Source: Legionellaceae bacterium (GTDB taxonomy: Bacteria > Pseudomonadota > Gammaproteobacteria > Legionellales > Legionellaceae). Taken from it: 22,651 nt of DNA. The notes beneath the pieces are model-generated. The model was not told the DNA's origin. It saw only the letters and a program-made list of their open reading frames with translations, and did not search any database. The translations under genes were made by a program, and so were the position numbers. Shown here piece by piece: positions 1-8,421 of the stretch (within the stretch, counting starts at the first letter, position 1; every line of letters begins with the position of its first letter). The stretch is taken from contig CANNIJ010000008.1 of the NCBI GenBank assembly GCA_947505025.1, positions 1 to 22,651 of the forward strand, given 5' to 3'.

Positions 1-369
1 AGAGATGTTTGTGTCCGCTTCTACCGAGATTATCACCCCTTTTTTTGCGGCAGTCGTGGTGCCATCTCCGTGTAAAATGCTGGTGTCCAAGAGGGATTCT
101 TTCGCTAATTTTGCGACGGACGCTTCAAAAACCCGATCAAAGAAACCGACCTTGATCCAGCGCTGAAAATGTCTAAATAAGCGCAAATAACTGATTTCGA
201 GGATACCATGCCGATTTTTATCAATCGGCAATTTATACCATTGGCATCCCGTGTGCATCAAGTATAAAAAGCAATTAAACATCTTAAAATATGATATCTT
301 TGGTTTCGGACCACGACGACCATTCGTAATGTGCGGAAAGATAAATTCGTTGAAGTCAGAAACTAGCAA
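1..369 (-). CDS. IS5-like transposase, N-terminal part (cut by window edge)
   Basis: Read on the minus strand, the frame is open from about 381 to the window edge. The first plausible start is a TTG at 369. It encodes an N-terminal domain with GRRGPKPKISYFKMFN and LMHTGCQWYKLPID, typical of the DUF4096-type domain of IS5-family transposases. It then runs into LLDTSILHGDGTTTAAKKG, which carries the first Asp of the DDE site. After AAKKG the expected continuation (GDNLGRSGHKHL) lies in the -1 frame. The switch falls at a run of seven A followed by four G on the minus strand (46 to 36). This is either programmed -1 frameshifting, known for some IS5 subgroups, or an inactivating indel. The catalytic remainder is outside the window. 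IS ends were not identified. The family is recognised by motif, not by search. Confidence 0.8.
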   Translation of the reverse strand, partial: MLVSDFNEFIFPHITNGRRGPKPKISYFKMFNCFLYLMHTGCQWYKLPIDKNRHGILEISYLRLFRHFQRWIKVGFFDRVFEASVAKLAKESLLDTSILHGDGTTTAAKKGVIISVEADTNIS

Positions 370-702
370 CGAGGTGCACGTTCATTTTTGTAAGCTGGGA
401 TTATTTGCTAGCATTCACATTGGAGCCGGAAAAATATATTACCGGCGAATTACCTGCGCCATCTTAGGTATGATGATTATTGTTACATTCCAGGTGCGTA
501 TTTCTGGTTTGAAATCACGTTACAGGGGAGATCGTACATTGGTGGGCACGTCGCTGGCGCAGCTTTGCCCACCCTACGTCAGAGCATTTTTCAGGTTATT
601 TTTTGTGCAAAAACAAGCGTCGCTTAGTGTGAAGTGAACTGTGATAGATGAGGTTTTTTAAACCGACTAGGCCATAAATGGGTTCGCCCAGAATCTCTGT
701 TA
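370..702. other. Non-coding stretch between the IS fragment and uvsE
   Basis: About 330 bases without a convincing gene. A plus-strand frame at 251-637 is open but runs antisense through the transposase and has no recognisable protein features. The stretch contains the REP-like palindrome at 541-573. It should also contain the outer end of the insertion sequence, whose terminal repeat I could not place because the other end is not in the window. A short GGTTT/AAACC palindrome near 653-665 lies 3' of uvsE but is too short to call a terminator. Confidence 0.5.
541..573. repeat. REP-like extragenic palindrome
   Basis: An imperfect palindrome with 8-bp perfect arms, GGTGGGCA and TGCCCACC, around a GC-rich centre, followed by CTACG. 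This resembles the GTAGGGTGGGCA / TGCCCACC extragenic palindromes that are scattered in many bacterial genomes and are often linked to REP-associated tyrosine transposases (remembered pattern). Only one copy is in the window and no such transposase is seen. Confidence 0.5.
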
Positions 703-1725
703 TTAATGGTTCCGAGTAGACATTTCAAACGGAATGCTTGCTAAATTTTTATTCTTGGCTTCAATCATTAAATCAAAATCTTGCCTGAAAGTAGCAGCCC
801 ACGTATTACATGCTTTATTCCACATTGACTGACTGTGTTGCCGGAGTTGGCTTTTATTATATCCTTGGCTTAATAATGCTTTGATATCTGGTAATGCATC
901 TGCTGAATGATTAATTAAGATCTTCTCCGGACTAACGGAATAATGTATTACTGGACGAACTCCGCGCCAACTATCGATAATTCTATGCACACGTGCATCA
1001 TTCGCTTGAATATACTCTTCGTCTTTAATCCAATGATGATGAATATCCAAAACCAGTGCAACGTGTTTTTCAAGCTCTAAACTAGCCTCAATACCCCAGG
1101 ACATTTCATCATTCTCTATGGTGATACAGTTCCTTGCTTCGGGTGAAAGTCGGCCCAAAACTGCAATAATCCCTGCAGGCCCCTGTTTGCCAGCAATATG
1201 TACATTACATTTAAAGTCTTGAAACTTTTTCCCGTAACCCATCCAACGAATTAAATTTGCATGATACTCAAATTCTTCAATACTACGCTCAACGATTGAT
1301 GGTGTCGCACTTGCAAGTACAACAAATTGACCGGGATGCATGCTCAAACGTACATCTAATTTGCGCGCCAATTCTCCAGCAAGACCGAATTTGTGCTCTA
1401 AAAAATTTAATACCTCTGAATCACGCCAAAAGTATTGTAAACTTGGATATGTAAAACCTGGTAACTGATCACTGCCTATCCTGACCATGCGCTGTTCTGG
1501 GTCTAAATGGCCAACATAATTGATTAGCTCGAACACTGACTGAGTATTATGTTCGATAATATCCCAAAGGCGTTTTTCTGCATCCGATTTGGTTTGTGCT
1601 TCCAGCCATTTTATGGTGGTAGTTCTAGCCGAGTACTTTTGCTGTAACGCATGTAGAATCTTGGCGCTTTGTTCTTGATTACTGTCCATATATTTACAGG
1701 CGAAGCCTACGCGATGTAAATTCAT
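703..1725 (-). CDS. uvsE: UV DNA damage endonuclease UvsE
   Basis: Encodes a 340-residue TIM-barrel endonuclease of the UVDE/UvsE family, which nicks DNA 5' of UV photoproducts and some other lesions in a repair route independent of UvrABC. Family landmarks are present: VGFAC near the N-terminus, MHPGQFVVLAS (H130), EYH (H155), NVHIAG (H176), ENDEMSWG (E204), LDIHHHW (D227, H230), IHYS (H261) and MIEAKNKN (E322). These match the metal-ligand pattern I recall for Thermus and Bacillus UvsE. An early His-Pro of that pattern appears as Tyr93-Pro; other subfamilies also differ here. Length is normal (about 300-340). It is the last gene of panB-panC-uvsE: its ATG overlaps the panC stop by 4 nt (ATGA), implying translational coupling. 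No terminator with a T-tract follows. Confidence 0.92.
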   Translation of the reverse strand: MNLHRVGFACKYMDSNQEQSAKILHALQQKYSARTTTIKWLEAQTKSDAEKRLWDIIEHNTQSVFELINYVGHLDPEQRMVRIGSDQLPGFTYPSLQYFWRDSEVLNFLEHKFGLAGELARKLDVRLSMHPGQFVVLASATPSIVERSIEEFEYHANLIRWMGYGKKFQDFKCNVHIAGKQGPAGIIAVLGRLSPEARNCITIENDEMSWGIEASLELEKHVALVLDIHHHWIKDEEYIQANDARVHRIIDSWRGVRPVIHYSVSPEKILINHSADALPDIKALLSQGYNKSQLRQHSQSMWNKACNTWAATFRQDFDLMIEAKNKNLASIPFEMSTRNH

Positions 1726-2492
1726 GCTTGATCAAGTAATGCGTAATTATCAATTAATCGAACATCTCCAACATGAATCGCCGCAAAACGACGGCCTTGA
1801 TGTTCAGTTATGTAATCAACCACAATGCCTTGATCGATCAGTGATGAGCAAATTTTCTCACAAGAATTGTTTTGATGAAAAATCTCAGCAAAACGATCCG
1901 CGATAATTCTTTGCTCTGGTGTAAGTCGATTATTTCTCGAACTAAACGCTAGGCCAGTAGATTCACGGACTATTGGGCATCCAATCACATCTATATCCAT
2001 AAAGAATGCATCAGTCATGTGTTGAATTAATTTTAACTGTTGATAATCTTTTTCACCAAAATAAGCACGCTGTGGCTGAACTAAATTAAATAACTTCATG
2101 ACTACTGTGAGTACACCAGAAAAATGACCCGGACGTTTAGCCCCTTCCATCAATAAACTATCTTGTGTTTCATCAATCAGATAACGCCGCTCATCACTAT
2201 ACATAGACTGCGCGTCCGGCACCAAACAATAATCAACGCCATGCTTTGCCAATAAATCCAGATCCGCATCTAATGTACGTGGATATTTTTGAAAATCATC
2301 GGGATTATTAAATTGCGTGGGATTCACAAACAAACTAACTACCGTTTGCATGTTATCATTCTGACTGGCTTGAACTAAACTACAGTGTCCTGCGTGCAAA
2401 TTACCCATCGTAGGCACAAAACCAGTTGATAACTCTTGAGCTTGAGTGCGTCTAAAAGCACGCCATACATTTAGATCATGATAAACTTGCAT
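1722..2492 (-). CDS. panC: Pantothenate synthetase PanC
   Basis: Pantoate-beta-alanine ligase, the ATP-dependent last step of pantothenate (vitamin B5, CoA precursor) synthesis; cytosolic. The 256-residue protein shows the nucleotidyltransferase HIGH-type motif in GFVPTMGNLHAGH (residues about 24-36), SLFVNPTQF, the pantoate-binding PGHFSGVLTVVMKLFNLV, the KMSKS-like FGEKDYQQL and the SSRN motif. It is somewhat shorter than the E. coli enzyme (about 283 residues), with the shortfall in the C-terminal domain, but the catalytic N-terminal domain is complete. It starts 15 bp after the panB stop and overlaps uvsE by 4 nt. No panD is in the window, so beta-alanine must come from elsewhere. Confidence 0.95.
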   Translation of the reverse strand: MQVYHDLNVWRAFRRTQAQELSTGFVPTMGNLHAGHCSLVQASQNDNMQTVVSLFVNPTQFNNPDDFQKYPRTLDADLDLLAKHGVDYCLVPDAQSMYSDERRYLIDETQDSLLMEGAKRPGHFSGVLTVVMKLFNLVQPQRAYFGEKDYQQLKLIQHMTDAFFMDIDVIGCPIVRESTGLAFSSRNNRLTPEQRIIADRFAEIFHQNNSCEKICSSLIDQGIVVDYITEHQGRRFAAIHVGDVRLIDNYALLDQA

Positions 2493-2507
2493 TACAATCC
2501 TCTTAAG

Positions 2508-3296
2508 TTAAAAACTATGTTCAGACGTTGGAAACATTGATTTTTTTACATGATCAACGTATTCATTGATACCATGCAACAATACCGGCTGAGACCGAGC
2601 AAATTGACGGACAAAACGTAAGTTAAACTGCGTGTTTAAGCCTAGCATGTCATGCCAAACTAATACTTGTCCATCAGTATCGACTCCAGCACCAATGCCT
2701 ATAGTCGGAATAGACAGTGACTGGCTGATACTTGCGGCTAATTTTTCCGGTACACACTCGATCACCACCGCAAAACAACCCGCATCCTCTAATGCAGCGG
2801 CTTGAAGTTTGATTTGTAATGCATGTTCCTCATCTTTACCTTGTACTTTATATCCACCTAATTGAAGCACAGACTGCGGCGTCAAGCCAATATGCCCCAT
2901 AACTGGGATCCCAGAATCAACTAAATAACGAATAGTCGCGCAAACATTAGCGTCTCCACCTTCAATTTTAATCGCATGCGCCCCGGCTTGAAGTAAACTT
3001 TTGACGTTTTGTAATGTATTATCCAATGAACCGCGATGACATAAAAAAGGCAGATCAGCTACTAAAAATTGCTTGCCTAATCCACGAGCAACCGCCTGTG
3101 TATGCAGGACCATCATCTCGGTGGTAGCCATGATCGTGCTTGAGTGGCCGTGTACCACCATCGCCACTGAATCGCCAACCAACAAAACGTCCAGATCAGT
3201 CATGGCAGCTAAACGTGCACTAGGATAGTCATAACAAGTCAACATACTGATCTTTGCACGTGCATTTTTCTTGCCTTTAAATTCATGAAGTTTCAT
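2508..3296 (-). CDS. panB: 3-methyl-2-oxobutanoate hydroxymethyltransferase PanB
   Basis: Ketopantoate hydroxymethyltransferase, which transfers a hydroxymethyl group from 5,10-methylene-THF to 2-oxoisovalerate as the first committed step of pantothenate synthesis. The 262-residue protein shows the family motifs: MLTCYDYPSARLAA, VLLVGDSVAMVVHGH (metal-binding Asp), IKIEGG, MGHIGLTPQSV, GGYKVQGK, VIECVP and IGIGAG, and ends in EHSF as in E. coli PanB. I place the start at the ATG at 3296 (MKLHEFKGKK), which matches the usual N-terminus. A GTG three codons upstream (3305) is possible. Neither has a clear Shine-Dalgarno. It is the first gene of panB-panC-uvsE, with a promoter directly upstream. 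Confidence 0.95.
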   Translation of the reverse strand: MKLHEFKGKKNARAKISMLTCYDYPSARLAAMTDLDVLLVGDSVAMVVHGHSSTIMATTEMMVLHTQAVARGLGKQFLVADLPFLCHRGSLDNTLQNVKSLLQAGAHAIKIEGGDANVCATIRYLVDSGIPVMGHIGLTPQSVLQLGGYKVQGKDEEHALQIKLQAAALEDAGCFAVVIECVPEKLAASISQSLSIPTIGIGAGVDTDGQVLVWHDMLGLNTQFNLRFVRQFARSQPVLLHGINEYVDHVKKSMFPTSEHSF

Positions 3297-3328
3297 AATG
3301 CGCACATAAATAGTTCATAATAAGCGCA

Positions 3329-3356
3329 ATTATAAAGGATCCTCAGATATTGTAAA
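3329..3356 (-). promoter_or_regulatory. Predicted sigma70 promoter of panB-panC-uvsE
   Basis: On the minus strand, TTTACA (3356-3351) and a perfect TATAAT (3334-3329) are separated by 16 bp. The transcript would begin near 3322, giving a leader of about 25 nt before panB. It sits in the divergent gap between panB and the 620-residue gene. The boxes are seen; activity is inferred. Confidence 0.6.
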
Positions 3357-3434
3357 GCTGAACAGTTATCCACTAGACAATATATGATCAATAAAGTATC
3401 ACATAGCCCATACACGCACAAATTGGAGTAAAGA

Positions 3435-5297
3435 ATGCCTAACGAACAAATAAATTACACATGTAAATACTCTGGTTTCGTCAGAATTATGGATCAGACC
3501 AAAGACCAGCTACTTTTAGTCTGTGACACAGCAGGTACACCTACCAGCAATGAACCAGTAACAAGCAATAAAATGGCCCGGGCAATATATCAAATAGCTA
3601 ATTCATTAGTTGTTGGTGGACAATCTAGCTGGGGCTTAACCTTGGGCTTGGCCCGCCAGCTGAGTACAATACATGCCAATCTAAAGGTGATAGTCAATAA
3701 AGACTTTACCATGGCTGAGCCTCCAGAATTGGTCCCAGGATCCATTGATGACGATAATATGTTTAAGCTGTCTGTAATCTACATTAATATGCTGAGTGCG
3801 TTAAAAATAGATGACGGGCAGCCATATCTCAAAGCATTACAATCATTTCCTAAATGGGTGACTCGCCTGACAGAAGTGCCTGAAATTTTATCACAAAAAC
3901 TAGCCGTATACCTCAAACAAAAATCTCCAGAAGAAAAAGAAGAATTGCTGGCATGGATACCTGCAAATGCAGTGGCGGTAAAGACAACACTATCTGAAAT
4001 AATAGCCGGTGCCGAGAAATTGGCCGTTGCTGGGCATAAACTTGCGGCACTACTGCCTAAACAGCCGGTATATGATATATCTGTAAGTTTAGGGTTGTTA
4101 AAATTCAAACGTAATTTGAATTTAGCACGCAGCACCAAAAGATATATGGCAACTGGTTTTAACTTGCAATCTGTACAATCTACTGATGGATTAGACTTAG
4201 CTTTTCCTGACGACAAGCCTATATTAGTGAAAATTTCCAGCGCAGCAACCGGGCCTAATCAGCCAGAGTATCGCCTGTACGAATTGACTGAGCATGGTCA
4301 GGAAATAATACACACTAAGCTCGACACAACCATGATGGAAAATCTCAAGATTAACTTTCATAACTACAGTGCAATAACGCCAGTGACTGGTCAGGGGTTT
4401 CAATACCAACCGCGGAAGTCTGGTTGGTTGGCTAGAGCTGAATACGAGCGTAATATAGAGGCCTTATATGAGCATATATTTAGCGCAAGAACAGCGCAAT
4501 TAACACCAGAGCAAATTAAAAATTCTAAAGCATCATTTGAAACTCTGCCCATCAAAATAGAATGGGAAAAAAATTGCCTGACACGCAGTCTAACGGTAAA
4601 ACCAGCGGATCCCCAGTTAACCAGTAAATTGAAGGCCAACTCACACGCACAAAAGATATGCTCAAGGCTATTTAGCCTGGAAGAGTGTATTGATACATTA
4701 GTCATTGACATCAATGCAATGCATCAATTAACTGAAAATTCTGCTTCATCAGAACACAATCAAGAATCAGTTGGTCAGGAGTCTGGTTCTAGAATGTCAG
4801 GTGCAAAAAATCAAATAAAAAAAATTCATGATCTTATATCTGAATCTTATATGGACTGTGCTTTAGTAACTTCCAGTGAATTACTAGATGCGGCTAAACT
4901 AAAATTTGCAGAGAAATTTCAAATTTTATCGGCTAAATTTAAATATCTTGAAGAACATTGCAATATATTAGAAGCACATAACCAACGATTATTCTGCACT
5001 TCAAGTACTGTAAGCCAATTGAGATCGAGTATTAAATTCGAGGATTTAAATCCTATAGCCGCAATGGTTGGGTATTATTTTATGCTTGAGAGATTGACTG
5101 TAAACGAGTTAGTGTGCATATTTGCGCTAATATATCTTTACAACAAACTATCAGCCAACACAGCAAACATAAATACTCAGTTATCAACTATGATTGTAGG
5201 TGCAAATGGGTTCTGGAGGCAATCAGCTAGCTCGAAATCGCAGACGCAGACAATAGACGCTGAAGGTAGTAAACCTCGTTTAGCCATAAACAACTAA
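3435..5297 (+). CDS. Hypothetical protein, 620 aa, no recognised family
   Basis: I do not recognise this protein. The start is well supported: GGAG lies about 8 nt before the ATG at 3435, and the gene has its own gap opposite panB. There is no N-terminal signal peptide. The first half (1-300) looks mixed alpha/beta, with short hydrophobic strands such as LLLVC and LKVIV. Residues about 430-460 are a Ser/Glu/Asn-rich linker. Residues about 475-520 are charged and helical with coiled-coil character (LKFAEKFQILSAKFKYLEEH). Residues about 540-571 form a hydrophobic, possibly membrane-associated segment (MVGYYFMLERL, LVCIFALIYLYNKL). The tail is polar (SKSQTQTIDAEGSKPR). A large orphan with a coiled coil and late hydrophobic stretch in this type of genome could be a secreted effector, but no motif shows this. 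It ends convergently on the M48 protease gene with a 4-nt overlap. Confidence 0.8.
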   Translation: MPNEQINYTCKYSGFVRIMDQTKDQLLLVCDTAGTPTSNEPVTSNKMARAIYQIANSLVVGGQSSWGLTLGLARQLSTIHANLKVIVNKDFTMAEPPELVPGSIDDDNMFKLSVIYINMLSALKIDDGQPYLKALQSFPKWVTRLTEVPEILSQKLAVYLKQKSPEEKEELLAWIPANAVAVKTTLSEIIAGAEKLAVAGHKLAALLPKQPVYDISVSLGLLKFKRNLNLARSTKRYMATGFNLQSVQSTDGLDLAFPDDKPILVKISSAATGPNQPEYRLYELTEHGQEIIHTKLDTTMMENLKINFHNYSAITPVTGQGFQYQPRKSGWLARAEYERNIEALYEHIFSARTAQLTPEQIKNSKASFETLPIKIEWEKNCLTRSLTVKPADPQLTSKLKANSHAQKICSRLFSLEECIDTLVIDINAMHQLTENSASSEHNQESVGQESGSRMSGAKNQIKKIHDLISESYMDCALVTSSELLDAAKLKFAEKFQILSAKFKYLEEHCNILEAHNQRLFCTSSTVSQLRSSIKFEDLNPIAAMVGYYFMLERLTVNELVCIFALIYLYNKLSANTANINTQLSTMIVGANGFWRQSASSKSQTQTIDAEGSKPRLAINN

Positions 5298-6700
5298 TCC
5301 GGTAGGTCGTCAAGCTTGATTTCATCCATCTTAGCGACGACCCTGGCGCTTAAGATGGCATCATGTTTGGCTAATTTTTTCGCTACTTTTAATGTGCGCA
5401 TAGCTGTGCGCGCTTCACCTTGTAATAAATAACATTGGGCCAGTGTGAAGTATGCATAGCCCTTGCGATGGCTGGCTGCTTGTGCTCGGGCCAGCTCCTC
5501 ACATATTGCCAAATCATTTTTAAATTGGCGGCTAGCTTTAAGTAATAAACTAGCCGCACTTTCTGCACGATTAGAGTCGAGCAAAATCTCCGCATGATGC
5601 ATAATAACCGCGTAATTATCCGGGAAATTTGCTTGCAACTCAGACACACGCCGCAACGCACTCGCCGCCTGTCCTGCGCCAATTTCTGCATGCGCCATAG
5701 CCAGACTAAAAGCCTGATGCGGATGATCTATTAACAGCGGATTTAATATCGTAATTGCAGATTGAAAACGATTCATCTTTAATAAAACCAATGCTTGACC
5801 ATACTGATGCGCGATCCGGGCATATTCAGTTTTAAATACCGGTGTGTGCACATCGAGCAAAGACTTGGGTTCTGTACTAACTGATACCCGTATAAGCTCT
5901 TTAAACACTTCATAATCCAAAGAATTTGGATGATCTTTCGCTGCCAAATGTAGACTACGATTCTCTGCTTCGGCAATCCGATCGTCGTCCAATGGATGAG
6001 AACGTAACATAGCCGGAACATTGTCCGCGTAAGCATAACGTGAATTCTGTTGCATCTTTTTAAAAAAACCCGCCATACCACGTGGATCTAGACCTGATTT
6101 AATCAACATATCAATGCCAATACGATCAGCTTCTTTTTCATTTGAACGTACAAAGCTAATATTATCCTGAGCAAACCCAGTCAGAGATCCCATCAGCGCA
6201 CCACTACCTAACACTGGATTCAATACCCCTAAAGCCATTGATGCTAACAAACTAGCCAACATAGGTACGCGCATTTGCTTTTGATGCTCTAACATACGAT
6301 ACAGATGATGTTGACGCACGTGAGACATTTCATGCGCCATAACTGCAGCTAATTCACTTTCAGTCTCGCTTGCAAGAATCAGTTGCGAATTAACCCCAAT
6401 ATATCCTCCTGGCCCAGCAAATGCATTGATTTCACTGGAGTTTACTATAAAAAAATACGGTTGTTTTAACTCACCATGTTGCGCTAATCGTCTGGCCAAT
6501 TGATTGATATATTGATTACCTAACGGATCTCGGATGACCTGATTTGATTGATTGATTTGCTGTACAAACTCTTTCTCCAACTGATCCAACTCGCTATTCG
6601 AATAAGCTGAAAAAGCATGCATGCTGGCTGGTAACATATAAAATACACACGCCAAAGTGACGCGTAATTTATGCTGCATTCGCTGCGAAACAATGCCCAT
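5294..6700 (-). CDS. bepA: BepA-like periplasmic M48 metalloprotease with C-terminal TPR-type helices
   Basis: Periplasmic zinc metalloprotease and chaperone of the BepA (YfgC) type, which monitors assembly of outer-membrane proteins such as LptD and degrades stalled ones. From the ATG at 6700 it has 468 residues. The N-terminus contains a signal peptide (QHKLR then VTLACVFYMLPASMHA). The zinc site HEMSH is at about 123-127, with the third ligand in NEKEAD at about 190. SHPLDDDRI carries the His that acts as a switch in E. coli BepA. The region after about 290 is helical and TPR-like (ALVLLKMNRFQSAITILNPLL, ALAMAHAEIGAGQAASALRRV type). A TTG four codons upstream (6712) and an internal ATG (6679) that starts right at the signal peptide are alternative starts. 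The assignment to BepA rather than another M48 Loi-type protein rests on architecture. Confidence 0.87.
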   Translation of the reverse strand: MGIVSQRMQHKLRVTLACVFYMLPASMHAFSAYSNSELDQLEKEFVQQINQSNQVIRDPLGNQYINQLARRLAQHGELKQPYFFIVNSSEINAFAGPGGYIGVNSQLILASETESELAAVMAHEMSHVRQHHLYRMLEHQKQMRVPMLASLLASMALGVLNPVLGSGALMGSLTGFAQDNISFVRSNEKEADRIGIDMLIKSGLDPRGMAGFFKKMQQNSRYAYADNVPAMLRSHPLDDDRIAEAENRSLHLAAKDHPNSLDYEVFKELIRVSVSTEPKSLLDVHTPVFKTEYARIAHQYGQALVLLKMNRFQSAITILNPLLIDHPHQAFSLAMAHAEIGAGQAASALRRVSELQANFPDNYAVIMHHAEILLDSNRAESAASLLLKASRQFKNDLAICEELARAQAASHRKGYAYFTLAQCYLLQGEARTAMRTLKVAKKLAKHDAILSARVVAKMDEIKLDDLPD

Positions 6701-6765
6701 TGGGCTACTCAAAAATTGAATAATTTGTTATCATACTCTTACCTTCTGATATCTGGTTAAAAACC

Positions 6766-7839
6766 ATGCACCACTTTTTTTTGCTGGCAGCGCTTAAACA
6801 AGCTTGGCAGGGTCGCGGATATTGTAGTCCGAATCCCAGCGTCGGTGCAGTTGCAGTTAAAAATAATCAGATTATAGCACAAGCCTGGCATACTGGTGCC
6901 GGTAGCCAGCATGCCGAACCTCTGGTACTTGCACAAATCCCACCAGATACTGGCGGGATCACCCTGTATGTAACCCTAGAACCATGTAACCATTGGGGGC
7001 GAACTCCGCCATGCACCAATACAATAATAGCACACGGCGTGGAAAAAGTTGTTTATGCATACAAAGATCCAAACCCGATGGTTCAAGCACAAAATACCAC
7101 CGAAATATTAAGCGCGCATGGTATAGATGTTCAGCATGTCCAGGTGCCTGAAATCGACAGTTTTTATCAAAGTTACCACTATTGGTCCAATACACGACGT
7201 CCGTGGGTGACCGTTAAATTAGCGCAAAGCTTGGATGGTAAGATTGCCGAGGAAAATAATTTGCGCTGTACTCTATCAAACCTAGAATGCTCGCATTTTA
7301 CGCATGAGCAGCGCAGCCATACAGACATAATTATGACCACTGCACGCACCATTCAACAAGATGACCCGTGGCTGAATGTGCGAATGAACGGAGTGATCAG
7401 TGATAAACCATTAGCTGTGTTAGACCGTAACTTAGAACTTGAGCAAAATTGGCGTGCGCTGCAGCGTTCAGCCGCAGTTTTACACTATTATGATCAAAAA
7501 AATATTACGCCGCGCGCGGCTGATGATCAACATCAATTTTATGGCTTAGCTTCCAAGAATAATCAATTGGATTTAAACGAAATTATCGAGCATTTAGGCC
7601 GTCTAGGCTATCATGATGTCTGGGTTGAGGCTGGAGCACAATTATTTCGCGCACTACACCTACAGGGCCTGGTAAACCGCACATATCTATATTTAGTACC
7701 CCGCTGCTTAGGCGTTAATGGTGTACAAGCCTATGATTCTGAAGATTTTTTTCAACAGCCGCATACAACGCAATGGCTGCCTATGGCAGATAATATGATC
7801 CTACAATTAGATTGGGAAAAAGCATGTTCACAGGTATAA
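6766..7839 (+). CDS. ribD: Bifunctional riboflavin biosynthesis protein RibD (deaminase/reductase)
   Basis: Carries out two consecutive steps of riboflavin synthesis: deamination of the diaminohydroxy-pyrimidinone phosphate, then NADPH-dependent reduction of the ribosyl side chain. The N-terminal deaminase domain (about 1-145) has PNPSVGAV, the zinc and catalytic HAEPL, and LEPCNHWGRTPPC. The C-terminal reductase domain (about 145-357) has RRPWVTVKLAQSLDGKIA, a DDPWLNVR motif and WVEAGAQLFRAL. Length 357 is normal (E. coli 367). It opens the ribD-ribE-ribA-ribH-pyrG-kdsA run and overlaps ribE by 16 nt. Only 65 bp separate it from bepA, with no FMN riboswitch and no strong promoter boxes. The ATG has no convincing Shine-Dalgarno. 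Confidence 0.95.
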   Translation: MHHFFLLAALKQAWQGRGYCSPNPSVGAVAVKNNQIIAQAWHTGAGSQHAEPLVLAQIPPDTGGITLYVTLEPCNHWGRTPPCTNTIIAHGVEKVVYAYKDPNPMVQAQNTTEILSAHGIDVQHVQVPEIDSFYQSYHYWSNTRRPWVTVKLAQSLDGKIAEENNLRCTLSNLECSHFTHEQRSHTDIIMTTARTIQQDDPWLNVRMNGVISDKPLAVLDRNLELEQNWRALQRSAAVLHYYDQKNITPRAADDQHQFYGLASKNNQLDLNEIIEHLGRLGYHDVWVEAGAQLFRALHLQGLVNRTYLYLVPRCLGVNGVQAYDSEDFFQQPHTTQWLPMADNMILQLDWEKACSQV

Positions 7840-8411
7840 TAGAACAAACCGGCACAGTCTTAACTGATTTAACGGCTAATCGATTGGTGATCCGCGCTGA
7901 TTTGGATAATTTAAGTACTGGCGAGAGTATTGCTGTAAATGGTGTGTGTTTAACTTTGTTACCCGATCAGGCACACGGTATGGCCTTTGATGTTTCACCT
8001 GAAACTTTAAACGTAACTAATTTATCTGCTTTACAAGCCGGAGACCATGTTAATTTGGAGAGAGCATTACTGGTTGGATCACGTTTTGGCGGACATTATG
8101 TAACCGGCCATGTTGACACCACAGCACAAATATTGTCCAAAAAAATCATCAGTGAATATATTGAGTATATTATTGGGCCATTTGCTCCGGACGAAATGCG
8201 CTTTTTACTACCTAAAGGTAGTGTAACTCTGGATGGGGTCAGTCTGACATTAAATAACGTTATTGCCGGTACTTTTTCTATATTATTAGTGCCCCATACA
8301 TGTCAGGCTACCAATCTTGGTCTGCGTGAACCTGGTGAGCTTGTGAATATAGAATTTGATCATATTACACGCGTTATCGCACATCAATATTCTTTAGGGG
8401 TTTTTGCTTGA
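7824..8411 (+). CDS. ribE: Riboflavin synthase, alpha subunit
   Basis: Dismutates two 6,7-dimethyl-8-ribityllumazine molecules into riboflavin and the diaminouracil precursor. The 195-residue protein begins MFTGIIEQTGTV, the classical N-terminus of the family, so I use the ATG at 7824 rather than a TTG 12 nt upstream. It has two lumazine-binding repeats: one with AVNGVCLTL and FDVSPETLNVTNL, the second with GSVTLDGVSLTLNNV and PHTCQATNLG. The linker GSRFGGHYVTGHVD is typical. The start lies inside the ribD end and it stops 10 bp before ribA. Some nomenclatures call this gene ribC. Confidence 0.95.
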   Translation: MFTGIIEQTGTVLTDLTANRLVIRADLDNLSTGESIAVNGVCLTLLPDQAHGMAFDVSPETLNVTNLSALQAGDHVNLERALLVGSRFGGHYVTGHVDTTAQILSKKIISEYIEYIIGPFAPDEMRFLLPKGSVTLDGVSLTLNNVIAGTFSILLVPHTCQATNLGLREPGELVNIEFDHITRVIAHQYSLGVFA

Positions 8412-8421
8412 GGTATTATCC

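Noticed and set aside
251..637. Open plus-strand frame of 128 codons
   Set aside because: It runs antisense through the transposase N-terminus and across the REP-like palindrome, with no ribosome-binding site and no protein-like composition.
653..665. GGTTT/AAACC palindrome as a terminator for uvsE
   Set aside because: Only 5-bp arms with a T/A-rich centre and no T-tract in the needed direction.
3359..3388. Promoter TGAACA-N18-TATGAT for the 620-residue gene
   Set aside because: The -35 box is poor and the site was chosen only because a promoter is expected; not listed as a feature.
4224..4714. Minus-strand open frames inside the 620-residue gene
   Set aside because: They overlap a frame with a good start and ribosome-binding site, and show no family features.
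6713..6765. FMN riboswitch before ribD
   Set aside because: The gap is only 53-65 bp and none of the conserved RFN sequence blocks can be found.
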